This document shows, piece by piece, positions 12,498-23,125 of a stretch of 64,000 bases of DNA. The position numbers were made by a program, and so were the translations under genes. The notes beneath the pieces were generated by a model. The model ran no database searches. It saw only the letters and a program-made list of their open reading frames with translations, and had not been told where the DNA came from. Within the stretch, counting starts at the first letter, position 1, and each line of letters begins with the position of its first letter. Location: assembly GCA_950295325.1 (NCBI GenBank), contig OX485807.1, positions 49,692,440 to 49,756,439 on the forward strand, given 5' to 3'. This DNA is from Polytrichum commune (lineage: Eukaryota; Streptophyta; Polytrichopsida; Polytrichales; Polytrichaceae).

Positions 12498-13045
12498 ACG
12501 ACACTAAATACAATATTTAGTGTACTACAACCAGGGACATGCACCCACCTCTTTGAGTTGGACCCCCCACCATTAGGTTGAACGCATACAATTATATAAT
12601 AATATGTAGTTTTTTTCCCCTTAAAGTATAATTAACATCAGATGTTGTGAATTATACCAAAAAAATATACTCAATATGAATTAACCAAAAATCTATGAGG
12701 GTCAAGTTTTTAGTAGACCCCCTTTACCTTTGTGATAATGGCGGGGCCCAACTCAAAGAGGTAGGTGTTTAGCCATGGCCTTATCAAATGTACTATCTAT
12801 TTACAATGAACGAGATGACGGTGGTGGTGGTGATGGTGGTGATGAGGCCATCACCCCACCGTTCCCCACCGTTCCATAAAGGTTGGGACAACATGGGCCC
12901 ATTCGACACTAAACATTGTATTTTGTGTCACCAATTCTATTTGTCTTGCTCAATACTAATTGTAAGCCGCCGTGTAGTGTCACCAACACTAAATGTAAAG
13001 CTAACATTATTTGTCATTAGAATTTTTTGGCATTATAGGTTTACA
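12498..13045. mobile_element. Family B-related MITE pieces flanking a foldback element
   Basis: A palindrome resembling the family B end lies at 12498-12530 (GACACTAAATACAATATTTA). The block 12903-13045 (GACACTAAACATTGTATTTT, 'caatactaattgtaa', 'caacactaaatgtaaa') is the reverse complement of much of 16848-16955, the right half of another member. The two pieces flank a separate inverted repeat at 12530-12781, so they may be one element split by an insertion, although the borders are not clear. Confidence 0.5.
12530..12781. mobile_element. About 250-bp foldback element
   Basis: CACCCACCTCTTTGAGTTGG at about 12541 is inverted at about 12748-12768 (CCCAACTCAAAGAGGTAGGTG). Arm similarity covers about 35-40 bp ('agggacatgcac' against 'gtttagccatggcct'). 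Non-coding. Confidence 0.65.
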
Positions 13046-13239
13046 ATGCTATAATTATGGTCACTTGCTAAGTGGATTTTCATCCAAATTACAATCATTC
13101 ATGACAAAAGTTCATAATAGAAAGATTAGGGTGCAAAATCTACCAAAAGTAGATGAACTAAAAGTAAAGCTGGGATGACCATATTTGTAAATTTATATAT
13201 AAGAACCATCATTACAAAAACGACAAACCTTGGACAATT

Positions 13240-13900
13240 GCCAGTATAACTATGTATAGTTAACTAGATTTTTCATGTACATTTTAAGGAACAACTATAG
13301 CTAACTGGAAAAATTCCGAGTACTATTATATATTTGAAGAAGTTCGCCTCTTGATTTGCTTCAGTGAAGGGTCTTTAATATGCTCAGGCTATCGAGGATC
13401 ATAAGGAAATACGTTTACATGATGACTCACATTATTGGGTTTTGGAACAACCTTCATGTACGCCACCAACACAAATAGCACAATAATGACACTAACAACA
13501 AAATTCCGTGAACAAGTTGCACTCGACTTTAGTTAACTAGGTATTTTGTTCTAGGCACTCGACTAGTGAAGGATGTTTAATATGCTCGGGCCATCGAGGA
13601 TCATCAGGAAATACGTTTACATGATGACTCACATTGTTGGGCTTTGGAACAACCTCCATGTATGCCACCAACACAAATAGCACAATAGTGACACTACAAC
13701 AAAATTCCGTGACCAAGTTGCGCTCGACTTTAGTTAACTAGGTATTTTGTTAACCAGATATAACTATAGTTAACAAGATTTTTTGGCAGACTGAATTTAG
13801 AACAGTTATAGTTAACTAGATTTTTGGGCAGTTCAAATCGCGAACAACTATAGACACAAAAAGCAACTAGTTAACCAGAAGTTGGATGAGTTGGTTAGTT
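13240..13900. repeat. Cluster of AACTATAGTTAACTAGATTT-like motifs with a 202-bp tandem duplication
   Basis: The unit at 13363-13564 is repeated at 13565-13751 with about 90% identity by eye (same order: 'agtgaagg', 'atcgaggatcat.aggaaat', 'acgtttacatgatgactcac', 'aacaaaattccgtga', 'cgactttagttaactagg'). Around it the palindrome-rich motif 'aactatagttaact.gatttt' recurs at about 13250, 13292, 13758, 13805 and 13850. A similar 'agttaactatagg' occurs at about 26046 and 26110. No gene is recognised. Confidence 0.8.
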
Positions 13901-14461
13901 GTTCAAGGTCGGAAAAACTACCATAGTGACATATATATATATACCATGTGATACTAAATATATTAAGTAGTGTTGTAGTAGTAGTAGAGATACATTCAGA
14001 CCAACATCATTGAGCAATAAGAATTCAAAAAATTCCTGTGCCACGTGGGTTGGGTATTAAGAAAGAGCACAAAAATAAGCAGTCCATATTAAGGGAGATA
14101 CTCCTAGGGGCTAAATAAAAATGATGAGTGCTCATTGAAAAAGGCCCTAGCGTCCAAACCAAGACACAAATAGCATGTCCATGGACCCACCCCCCCTTGG
14201 TTAGAAATTCCTTCCTTCACTAGAGCCTCCCTTGGGCTATGATTTCCCCACTTTATTTGAACACATAGATTTTGATTTGATTCGCCCCAATAAAAGGAAG
14301 TTGCATGGCCCGCGTCCTCCCAAGTGACAAGAGATTCCCCTCGTTTGGGCCAATCCCGAGCCCTCCCCTACCCTAAGCTCGGATTGGCCCCAAGTCAAGT
14401 TAATTTAGCCCCATTACGTATAATAACTAAGTATGGGCCTCGCTCTTTGGCACCGGTGATG

Positions 14462-14716
14462 AGAGAGGGAGTGAGTTATCTCATTGTCAACGAGCACAAT
14501 ACTCATCCACCCGACTTAAAACCTTGACCCGTATAAGTTAGGTTTTGTTGCCGGGTCGTCTTCAATGACCTCGAGTAGACTAATTCAAAGCTTTTAACAC
14601 TAATTTAGGTGTTGAATCAACTTAATTAAGTAACCTCCGAGCTGCATATTATTTTAATATTGTTATGTTGGATGAATGAGAGGTATGCTTGCATGTAGAT
14701 TATGATTCCCTCTCTC
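14462..14716. mobile_element. MITE family D, copy 2 (about 255 bp)
   Basis: The left end AGAGAGGGAGTGAGTTATCT is followed by 'actcatccacccgac'. The right end 'GTTGGATGAATGAGAGGTAT' closes with 'gattccctctct'. Internal blocks 'aaaccttgacc', 'cttcaatgacc' and 'gtagactaattc' match the other copies. Confidence 0.75.
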
Positions 14717-15272
14717 CGTTTGCACTCGTGCATTTCAACATGTTATTTTTACCGTGATCCCCTTGCCTTTTTGGAACGAGAGGTTTGACATGGGGGTTGG
14801 GAATCAATGTGGCCAGTTATGAGAAATAACGTGAGCTCGATAGAATTGGTGTGGCCCATGCTAATAGGACTATTTCACGTACTTCTCTAGAATCAAAATA
14901 TTCGTTGGTTGGGAAGAAGGTAGGACTCCAACAACCTCGCACCATTGATACAATATCCTCCCCACTATGGTAAATACAACACTTTGTGAGCCTTCTTGAA
15001 TGATGTGCTCGTATTTTACCTTAAGTATAGATTCTTGCCTAAAATGAATATGGTTTGAAGCCTTGATACGAGAGCCTAGGGCTAGTTTTTATAAGCACCA
15101 TCTAGTACAATCGTCAAGATATTCGAAAAGTCACGGTTTATTCATTTGAGAGCACCTCTCGGTGTGCCAAAACAAGTTTGATATAGAAAGTTCTTCATTC
15201 AAACCTCCACATTGGCTTCAAACATGCACTAAAAACTTATCGAATGTAACTATTTTTTGTATGGAAGACAAT

Positions 15273-16070
15273 AGAGAGAGGGAGTTGTCATATATGAGTG
15301 TACCTCTCATCCATCCAACAGAAGAAAACAAAACTTGACCCTCTATAGGTTCATTGCTAGTTCATCTCAAAACCTCGATTAGACTAATTCATGGTCTTTA
15401 AAGCTAATTTTGCATAACATTATCGAGCCGAGTGATCGTGTTGGGTGGAGCTGGGAATATGTCATGCAAGATGCTAGCGCCATACCTTATGGCTGCTATT
15501 AATAAGTAGGTTTAGGCTGAAAAATGAGTGAGATTTAGGGCCGGTTCACACTATGGCCAAACTTCGAGAGGAGAAGCGTTTCGACCAATGAAAATGCATA
15601 AATGTCCAAAGTTCGTCCTCTCAGCCTTCACACTAGAGGCCGAAGTCCAAAGGACGTCGCCTCCAAAAGAGCCTAGGTGGCAGCACTTTTAGGAAAATAT
15701 GGCGGGAAGAGTTCGGCCTCTCGAGCCAAGTTTGGGTCGAGCAAAATGCTCGACCCAAACTTCCGTCGAGAGGCTGAGCATTTTTAGCCGTGGATTATTT
15801 TAATATACTTTTTCAACCCAAAGGCTTCTCCTCTCGACATAGTTTGGTCTAGAAAAGTGACGCTTCTCCTCTCGACTTGGGCATAGTGTGAACCGGCCCT
15901 TAGGCGAAGCACTATAATTGAATATGATTAGAATGGAATGGTTGATATCAGACGAGTAATGTTATGGGTGTCAATCAACTAAAAAGAAACCTTTGGGTTG
16001 CATAGTATTGTAGGGATTGCATGTTGGATGAATGAGAGGTGTGCTTGTTTACGATAATTCCCTACCTCCC
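15273..16070. mobile_element. MITE family D, copy 3, interrupted by another MITE
   Basis: The left end AGAGAGAGGGAGTTGTCATA with CTCTCATCCATCCAAC and the right end GTTGGATGAATGAGAGGTGT with 'acgataattccctacctccc' are the two ends of the family. The 798-bp length is explained by the 362-bp element inserted at 15538-15899, though the remainder (about 436 bp) is still longer than the 14.5-kb copy. Confidence 0.7.
15538..15899. mobile_element. 362-bp Tourist/PIF-Harbinger-like MITE with TTA target duplication
   Basis: The ends GGGCCGGTTCACACTATG and CATAGTGTGAACCGGCCC are perfect 18-bp inverted repeats. They are flanked by TTA at 15535-15537 and at 15900-15902. Arm similarity continues inward through 'cgagaggagaagcg' and its inverse near 15862. 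The 3-bp T-A target duplication is typical of PIF/Harbinger. The termini resemble those of the 1.5-kb element at 56227-57721. Non-coding. Confidence 0.88.
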
Positions 16071-16269
16071 AAAACAACTAACTCCAAACCAAAACTCCGG
16101 TTGAAGTAAAGGATAACTCTAGTCTATATGCAATAGGACCCAAAATTGCATGCGAACAACAAGTCTAGTTGTTCCTAGGGCTCCATTTGCATCTAGGAAC
16201 GAAAAAGTGGCCTCCGTCTAGGATGTAGATGCAAACCTAGAAAAAACCGTCACTCGTCTTACATTGAAA

Positions 16270-16575
16270 CCATATAATTGAGTTTGAGAAATAACCAGTC
16301 GAGGGTTAGGAGTTCAAGAAAATTTCCGATCATTTTAGAGGAATTCATGGAATACACCTCAAATTAATGAAGAAAAACTGAAAGACCACAACATGTAACT
16401 GGTTGGACTTGGAAACACTAGGATTTTGACCAATAATATTCAAGATCTCCCCGGTAATTTTCCTCAAGTCTTGATCTTCAACCGGTTATTTCTCAAACTC
16501 AACCGGTGCATCTACGATGGGTAATTTTCTTGAACTATTGAACTTCACCTGGTTATTTCTCAAACTCAACCGGTT
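16270..16575. repeat. Inverted and direct copies of an AACCGGTTATTTCTCAAACT-type motif
   Basis: 'GAGTTTGAGAAATAACCAGT' at about 16278 is inverted at about 16480 (ACCGGTTATTTCTCAAACTC) and again at about 16548. The arms also share 'tcttgaact'. This looks like a short foldback sequence beside the family B element. Confidence 0.5.
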
Positions 16576-16587
16576 CATTTGTAACTC

Positions 16588-16962
16588 CACTAAATATGAT
16601 ATTTAGTGTCATGTGGTATTTAACGGCACTATGGTAAATTTTCAGACCACACTCCTTATGAATAAGTTTACAAATACCATAATGGACAATGTATGAGTTC
16701 ATCCATTGGCCAAAACCCTACCTTCTTTCATCAGCAACTTGTGATGAAAAATTGTCACAGATGATTGAAAATTGGATGAAAAATCTCTCGATAAGTGACA
16801 GTAATTGCAAAAGTGTAAACCCATAATCCCCCCCCCAAAAAATTACAAGGAATGACAAATAGTGTTGGGTTAACATTTAATGTTGGTGACGCTATACTGC
16901 GATTTACAGTTAGTATTGAGCAAGATAATTAGAATCGGTGACACTAAATATCATATTTAGTG
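16588..16962. mobile_element. 375-bp MITE with family B ends
   Basis: The left end CACTAAATATGATATTTAGT is itself a palindrome, and the right end 'GACACTAAATATCATATTTA' then GTG is the inverse. The internal block 'gttagtattgagcaagataa' is shared (inverted) with 12903-13045 and resembles 57243-57265. Confidence 0.75.
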
Positions 16963-17163
16963 CAGCTGTTGGTTCTCCCCCATATATATATATAGAGACA
17001 TGGATAAAAGCTGTCGAGTTTGTGAAACAACCGGTTCAAATTCAAGACTTATGTTGTTATATGCATCCCTTCATATATATTGAGCCCGTATGCATGGTGG
17101 GGACTTATTAGCTTCTTCAAATTATTTCATCCAATTACTTGGGATAGATGAATGGGCTTGTGC

Positions 17164-17173
17164 TATATAAATA
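17164..17173 (+). promoter_or_regulatory. TATA-box-like TATATAAATA
   Basis: A good plant TATA sequence lies about 1.46 kb upstream of the trehalose-phosphate synthase-like start codon. About 55 nt downstream 'atcaag|gtaatc' (about 17224) resembles a leader-intron donor. It could drive a long spliced 5' leader or be unused; the GC-richer stretch from 17.4 kb offers an alternative promoter. Confidence 0.4.
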
Positions 17174-17414
17174 GTAGAAGATGCATCGACGTCCTCTTCA
17201 AATACCAACAAGACCAAGCCAAAATCAAGGTAATCTAATAACAGCAGATGCTTGTAAGGACGTTTATAGGTGTACCTAGTTATTACCATATTACCATGGT
17301 CTTATTTTAGGCTCCTCAGGTGGACTCAGTAAATATTGAAGTGACTCATTAAAGGGAAAGCCAAAAGAGCATGGGTTGGCCGGAGCCCATTATTCCTCTA
17401 CTCCCGCGCACCTG

Positions 17415-17422
17415 ACACGTGG
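17415..17422. promoter_or_regulatory. ABRE / G-box ACACGTGG
   Basis: A perfect ACACGTGG, the core recognised by plant bZIP (ABF/AREB) and bHLH factors, lies in the GC-richer promoter of the trehalose-phosphate synthase-like gene. ABA or stress control is an inference from the motif only. Confidence 0.5.
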
Positions 17423-17459
17423 AGATCCTCGCACCAGTCGATCCCGGTATCCGACGGCT

Positions 17460-18125
17460 GTCGCTGATTCACATTAAAACCTTGTGGTTCCCTTTCGTTC
17501 CCTTCGTTTTCCTTTTCCGTTCCTTGCGGCTATGGTGATGGCCATGGCGGTGTCGGAAGCAGGCGCAGCAGGCCGAGCTATGGCAACGATCGTTGTGGGA
17601 GACATTTGCGAGCGTTGATTGGAATCATCGAGCTACTTACTTACTTAGCTTCGATCGGCCGCTCCTTGACTCGGGGTGGGCCAGCAGTAGCCGGACGACG
17701 GAGGATTTTGTGGCTGTGGTGGAGGAGAGGAAAGGAGAGGACAGGAAAGGGAAGGTAAGGGAAGGGAAGGGAAGGAATCATGGTTGTTGCAGGAAGCAGT
17801 AAGTAGGTAGTGAAGAAAGGGCAAGAACTGGGGTTTCGTTTTGTCCGCGAGCCTCTCTCTGAAGACAGACAACAACAGCCTACTCCTCCTACGAGTCACG
17901 CATTTCCCAGTGATTCGCTTTTCACGAAAAGAGTTTTTGGACTCGTGTGGCCCGGGGTTTCTCGTCCCTCTCGCCCTCGTTTCCTGCCTTCCTTTTTTTT
18001 CCAGAGCCAGAGAAACCACATCAGTGCAGCAATTGTGTCCCTTGAACGTTTTTGTTCTCCTTCTCTTTCTGCTGTTGCTGTTGTTTTTTTAAAGCTTGCT
18101 GTGTGAGAGTGTGTGTGTGTGTGTA

Positions 18126-18158
<33 letters not shown>

Positions 18159-18631
18159 TGCTGTTTTTGTGCTGTGAGGTTTGTAGGAGGTTTGTTGTGA
18201 GGTGTGAAGGAGAGACGGAGGGGTTTGGTGTGTTGTGAGGCTGCGAAGAGGTGGAGGAGGCGGTTAAGGCCGTCATGGAATGGGGACACGTCATCTCGGG
18301 GGGACGGCATCATCGACGTCATAGACATCACAGGAGCCGGGGGAGGGAGGCCGGCAGCTGAGAAGGTTGATGATCTGAGCAGGAAGGAGCAAGCATCATC
18401 ATGAGTGCAACAAACAGTGGGCATGGCAGGGGGAATTGGAGAGACGGAGGACAGGAGATGGGGATTTCTCTGCAGGTGATGGAGAAGAGGTTGCCAGGGT
18501 CTAGGTGGAGTTCTCGGATGAGGAGAGGGTAGGTTAAGGAGGACCATCATCATCATCAATATCATCAGCATCATCATCAATATCACCCGCATCAGCATAA
18601 CAATTTTGCTGTTTAATCCAGGTTCTCTCGT
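17460..18631 (+). promoter_or_regulatory. Proximal promoter and 5' leader of the trehalose-phosphate synthase-like gene
   Basis: Composition changes sharply from AT-rich to GC-balanced at about 17.4 kb. The stretch contains GGAAAGG repeats (about 17725-17775), a (GT)n tract (about 18108-18134) and a (GA)n tract (18134-18158), both usual in plant 5' UTRs. Several upstream ATGs open short ORFs (for example at 17593, 17810 and 18204) that encode nothing recognisable; if transcribed they would act as uORFs. A pyrimidine-rich acceptor ending 'atccag' at 18621, with a possible donor at about 18530, could mark a small leader intron. The transcription start is not determined. Confidence 0.5.
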
Positions 18632-21388
18632 ATGCATAGGTACCGAGGAGGCACGATGGCAGGGGAGGCCGAGAGCAGGGAGTACAAGAGCAGGGAGGAG
18701 TCCGTGGAGTCTAAGGCTCCTGCTGCTGCCGCTGCTGCTGCTCCCTCGGTATCGGACGACACAGACTACAGAATGCTGATAGTAGGGCACATGTTACCGC
18801 TCACAGCAACGAGGGGGCCGGAAGAGCAGGGATGGACGTTCACATGGGACGAAGATTCGTTAGCGCTTCAGTTGAAGGCTGGACTTCCCAAGGACATGGA
18901 GGTCATATACATCGGTTGTTTGAAGGTGGAGGTGGATGTGAGCGAGCAGGACGAAGTGGCAGCGACGTTGTTGGAGAATTTCAACTGCGTGCCTGCATTT
19001 TTACCTCTTGATGTGCGGACGAGGTTTTACCATGGTTTCTGTAAGCAGATGTTGTGGCCTTTGTTTCATTATATGTTACCCTTGAGTCCTGAGCATGGCG
19101 GACGCTTTAATAGATCATTCTGGCAGGCTTATGTGTCTGTCAACAAGGTGTTCGCTGATAAGGTGATGGAGGTTATTAGCCCGGATGATGACTATGTGTG
19201 GATTCATGACTACCATCTGATGGTGTTGCCAACTTTCTTGAGGAAGCGGTTCAACAAGGTGAGGTTGGGGTTCTTCCTGCACAGCCCATTTCCTTCTTCT
19301 GAGATTTACAGGACGTTGCCTGTGCGAGACGAAATTCTTCGGGCACTTTTGAACGCGGATTTGATTGGGTTCCACACATTTGACTATGCGAGGCACTTTC
19401 TGTCATGTTGTAGTCGGATGCTGGGACTGGAGTATGAGTCGAAGCGGGGCTACATTGGATTGGAATATTATGGACGGACTGTGGGGATTAAGATCCTGCC
19501 TGTGGGTATCCACATGGAGCAGCTGAAGGTGGGGTTGAGCCTGCCAGACACGGAATGGCGGATCAGAGAGCTGAGGGATGAGTTCAAAGGGAGGACGGTT
19601 CTTTTAGGTGTGGATGACATGGATATCTTTAAAGGCATTGGGCTGAAGCTTTTGGCGCTCGAGCAGCTCCTCCGACAACATGTAAAGTGGAGGAACAAGG
19701 TGGTACTTGTACAGATTGCAAATCCTGCCCGAGGGCGAGGGAAAGACATTGATGAGCTTCAGAACGAGGCATACACAATTGCCCAGAGGATTAACGATGA
19801 CTACGGGTGCGAGGGGTACACCCCCGTTGTGCTGGTCGAGAGGCATGTTCCACTACATGAGAGAATTGCATACTATACTGTGGCGGAGTGTTGTGTTGTG
19901 ACGGCAGTGAGGGATGGTATGAATCTCATCCCTTATGAGTATATTGCATGCCGAGAAGGAAGTCCTGAGCTCGATGCAATCCAGGGAGCAGGTGGTCCAG
20001 TGCCCCCCAAGAAGAGCATGCTAATAGCTTCAGAGTTCATAGGGTGTTCACCGTCCCTGAGTGGAGCCATTCGAGTGAACCCATGGAACATTGATGCGGT
20101 GGCGGAGGCAATGAATATGGCCATCACATTGCCAGATAATGAACAGCACTTGCGGCACGAAAAACATTTTCGGTATGTGAGCACGCACGATGTTGCCTAC
20201 TGGTCTCGCAGCTTCATGACTGATCTCGAGCGCACATGTAAAGGCCATGTGCGGCGGCGCTGTTATGGGATTGGTTTTGGACTGGGTTTCAGAGTGGTGG
20301 CTCTGGATCCGGACTTCCGAAGGCTCCGCACAGACCTTATTGTGTCTGCATATAAGAAAAGCACAAGCAGGGCTATCTTGCTGGATTACGATGGCACTAT
20401 GATACCGCAGGCGTCAATCAACAACCCTATGCCCAGCCCTGAGGTTTTGGCTGTTTTGAACACTCTTTGCAGCGACCCTCAAAACTTTGTGGTCATTGTT
20501 AGTGGCCGGGGTCGCATAGTTTTGGATCAATGCTTCAGCTCTTGCAAAAGACTAGGTCTTGCAGCTGAACATGGGTACTTCTACAGGTATTTATTCAAAT
20601 TCCTTTGGGTCAGCAGAGAGAATATTGTTGATTCATATAAGGTTCTTATCTCTTTTGTCAGTTTGAATCCCCTGCTCCAAGGATTCCTTGTGTAGCTTTG
20701 GGTCGGATGACATGTTCCTGGTGCACGTTGACATCTTGACTGATTGTTGTTGAGCAGGTGGGACAAAGATGCAGATTGGGTCACCTGCAGGTGGCAGAGG
20801 GAAGATTACGATGCATCTCTGGTGAACTTCGAGTGGAAGGAAGTGGCGGAACCAGTGATGCAGCAATATACAGAGAGTACAGATGGATCATATATTGAGC
20901 ACAAGGAGAGTTCCATGGTTTGGCACTACCGGGATGCTGACCCTGACTTTGGATCGTGGCAAGCCAAAGAGCTCTTAGATCACCTGGAGAGTGTGCTTGT
21001 CAATCAACCTGTGACTGTGAAGAGTGGTGCCCATATTGTTGAGGTGAAGCCTCAGGGTGTAAGCAAAGGGGTGGTTGTTGAAGAGCTCCTGGCAATGATG
21101 GCAGTGAAGGGGGCTGCCCCTGACTTTGTGCTCTGTGTTGGTGACGACCGCTCAGATGAAGACATGTTTGAGAGTATTGCCACAACCACCGCACGCTCAG
21201 GGCTTGCAGAGGTGTTTGCTTGCACAGTTGGACAGAAACCAAGCAAGGCAAAGTACTACTTAGATGACATTATGGAGGTTATAAAGTTGTTGCAAGGGTT
21301 GGCAGCTGCTGCAGATCCGGCTGCCACTTCCTCCTTGCCTAGTGCATCATCATCACAAGTCTCGTTGGAGACGTCTTTGCATATCTAG
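18632..21388 (+). CDS. Class II trehalose-6-phosphate synthase/phosphatase-like protein (TPS5-11 type)
   Basis: Two exons, 18632-20586 and 20758-21388, join in frame (Arg codon split AG|G) across a 171-bp GT-AG intron to give 861 aa, the usual class II length. Residues about 47-545 form the GT20 synthase-like domain (IVGHMLPL near 49, IHDYHLMVLPTFLRKR from 191, LGFFLHSPFPSSEIYR, GFHTFDYARHFLSCC, VNPWNIDAV). From about 580 comes a HAD phosphatase-like domain with DYDGT at 585-589, IVSG, and GDDRSDEDMF near 780. The sugar-binding loop reads GVDDMDIFKGI, with Asp where active class I enzymes have Arg, as in plant class II proteins. These proteins mostly lack proven synthase activity and are thought to be cytosolic regulators in trehalose-6-phosphate/SnRK1 signalling. 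The N-terminus has an Ala run and lacks the 'SYSNLL'-like motif common in seed plants. ATG at 18656 has the better start context (A at -3, G at +4) and would give 853 aa. Confidence 0.96.
20587..20757 (+). other. Coding intron of the trehalose-phosphate synthase-like gene
   Basis: The donor 'CTACAG|GTATTT' and acceptor 'TTGTTGAGCAG|GTGG' join ...HGYFYR to WDKDADW..., restoring the continuous phosphatase-like domain. Reading on through the donor meets a stop at 20693-20695. Confidence 0.93.
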
Positions 21389-21712
21389 GTGAGTCTTTTC
21401 TTCCAATTTACGAAGTTACCATCACTTTCACAACTGTGGCTCATCCTTTTGTCGCTCTGTTCTTATATCTCTGAAATCCATGTCTGGAAGGTCATGAACA
21501 ACAACCTACACCTGCTATATGAATGCTATATAGGCCATTTTTCGCTTCATTTGGCACTTGGACAAAAGTATTCCATTGCATGAATGTCCCCGATGCCACT
21601 TCCAAAGGTATAAGTTAAATCTTGGAGTTCAATTTGTGACCCTCTTCAGCTTGTAATTGTAGCATTCATGTCTTTTGCGTTTGAATTGATTGATGTGGGA
21701 ACTCTGGTGCAG
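21389..21712 (+). other. Probable 3'-UTR intron starting directly after the stop codon
   Basis: The stop TAG (21386-21388) is followed at once by GTGAGT, a near-perfect plant donor (AG|GTGAGT). A candidate acceptor 'ctggtgcag|gag' ends at 21712, after a T-rich stretch. The intron would be 324 bp. It is inferred only from splice signals. Confidence 0.55.
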
Positions 21713-23025
21713 GAGTAGGTCCAGGCTCAGTTTATATATACAAGGCCAGCAAGACCACATGGTTCAGTCAAATTTATGTCTCATCAGTAATTTCCCAACC
21801 GCTGCAGCTGGCTATGTAGCTAGACTCGGATCGCTTCTGTTAATAATAACTGGCATTTGTCGCATTTCGCCGTGCTGTGGTGAGGGAAACGTAGACTCTG
21901 TAGGTCTTTCTGGGCCATTTCAGGTCAAGCGATCATAGCACTCAAACGCCAAGGCACATGATATGTGAAATTGCTTTTCTTTACCATGGGACTTTAGTGT
22001 GCCTTCACAGCCAAGACAGACTGATGCTCGGAGTTGCGGCAATCGTGTAGCCTTCTTAGAATTTAGTGTAAACCATGAAGATACGACCCTTTGTACTGTG
22101 CTATCATTGATCTTAAGGTACCACCATTGTACTGTTTCTCTTGACCTCACACAATGTACACTGACAGTCAGGCTGCGATATCACACACTGTGGTGCCATG
22201 AGCACACTGCAAGCTTGTGCCATGTTTCTTATCCCATCTGATTCGGGTGTCCTTTTGTGAATCTGTGACACTCATGTTGACGGCATCATGTGAGTGGTAA
22301 ATTCTGCCCATTAAGGATATATATAGACCTAGTCAAGTCAACCACGCATCGAACAAATCAGTAGAATCCATAAACTAACATCAGAACTAAGTACTTTAAC
22401 ACTAGGTGGAGTGTTTCAAAAATGCATTGCACAGACTGGGAATAGTGGTGCCCATATCATACAGTGATTTGGAATCATTATTGTAGCAGTATATTGTTAT
22501 ATTTTCTGAAGAATTTGGCTCATTGAGAACAAGTTAAAGAATGTGATCTCGAGCTGACATTTTGCTGCTGCTCAGATGATGATCCGTATCCTCGCGAGCC
22601 ACATGCATGCGCCTGAATATTCCAACATTCTCAACAATTTTTTATGTTTTGATTTTGTACTGAAGATCATATGGTCATGTCTTTTTACGGTTACGGCTTA
22701 TCAGGAATCTTTAATTGCTCCAGCTCAGCCATCGAGTTTGTAACAGCTGCCAAAGCACTCGTTATTGTACGTCGCTGACAAACGTATGTGTGAACTTAGA
22801 TTGGGGAGAGTACAAATTCAGGGACCTTCCAGTAATTCACTTCACCTGAGTATAGGTATTCAAACATTGGTGAGGAGATGAAATGATATGAGAAACTGCC
22901 ACCTCTCTTGCTTGGGGTGAAGTTATGGTATAAGGTATGTGGGTGTTATTTGGTTACTTTTCTTATTCAGACACCTATATATAATTGTTGTGTGGTCAGG
23001 TGAGTATCAAAGACAAATACCATAG
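21713..23025. other. Likely 3' UTR, then intergenic DNA
   Basis: The first several hundred bases keep a balanced composition like transcribed sequence. No convincing coding segment follows, and the polyadenylation site cannot be fixed. Confidence 0.4.
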
Positions 23026-23125
23026 AGCCACATGTTTAAAAGAGGTTGGACTTTTTTCTTGTGAAATCCATTTTTGGTGTTGGCTGGGTTGGCCTTCCGT
23101 CTCAAAAAAAAAGAAAAAAAGAGAG
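23026..23125 (+). repeat. 5'-truncated SINE-like 3' end with A-rich tail
   Basis: The block 'ttttggtgttggctgggtt' and 'ccgtctcaaaaaaaaagaaa' parallels 40025-40072 ('ttttggcgttggcttgtcgg', 'tgtctcaaaagaaaaa'), so this is probably a truncated copy of the family at 4600-4845 and 39860-40072. Confidence 0.4.

Noticed and set aside
17645-18790. Long minus-strand ORFs over the TPS leader and first exon
   Set aside because: They are low-complexity translations of GA/GT tracts and the antisense of a real exon; no domain is visible.
19115-21251. Antisense and shifted ORFs of 60-93 codons inside the TPS-like gene
   Set aside because: They are frame shadows of a well supported coding sequence.
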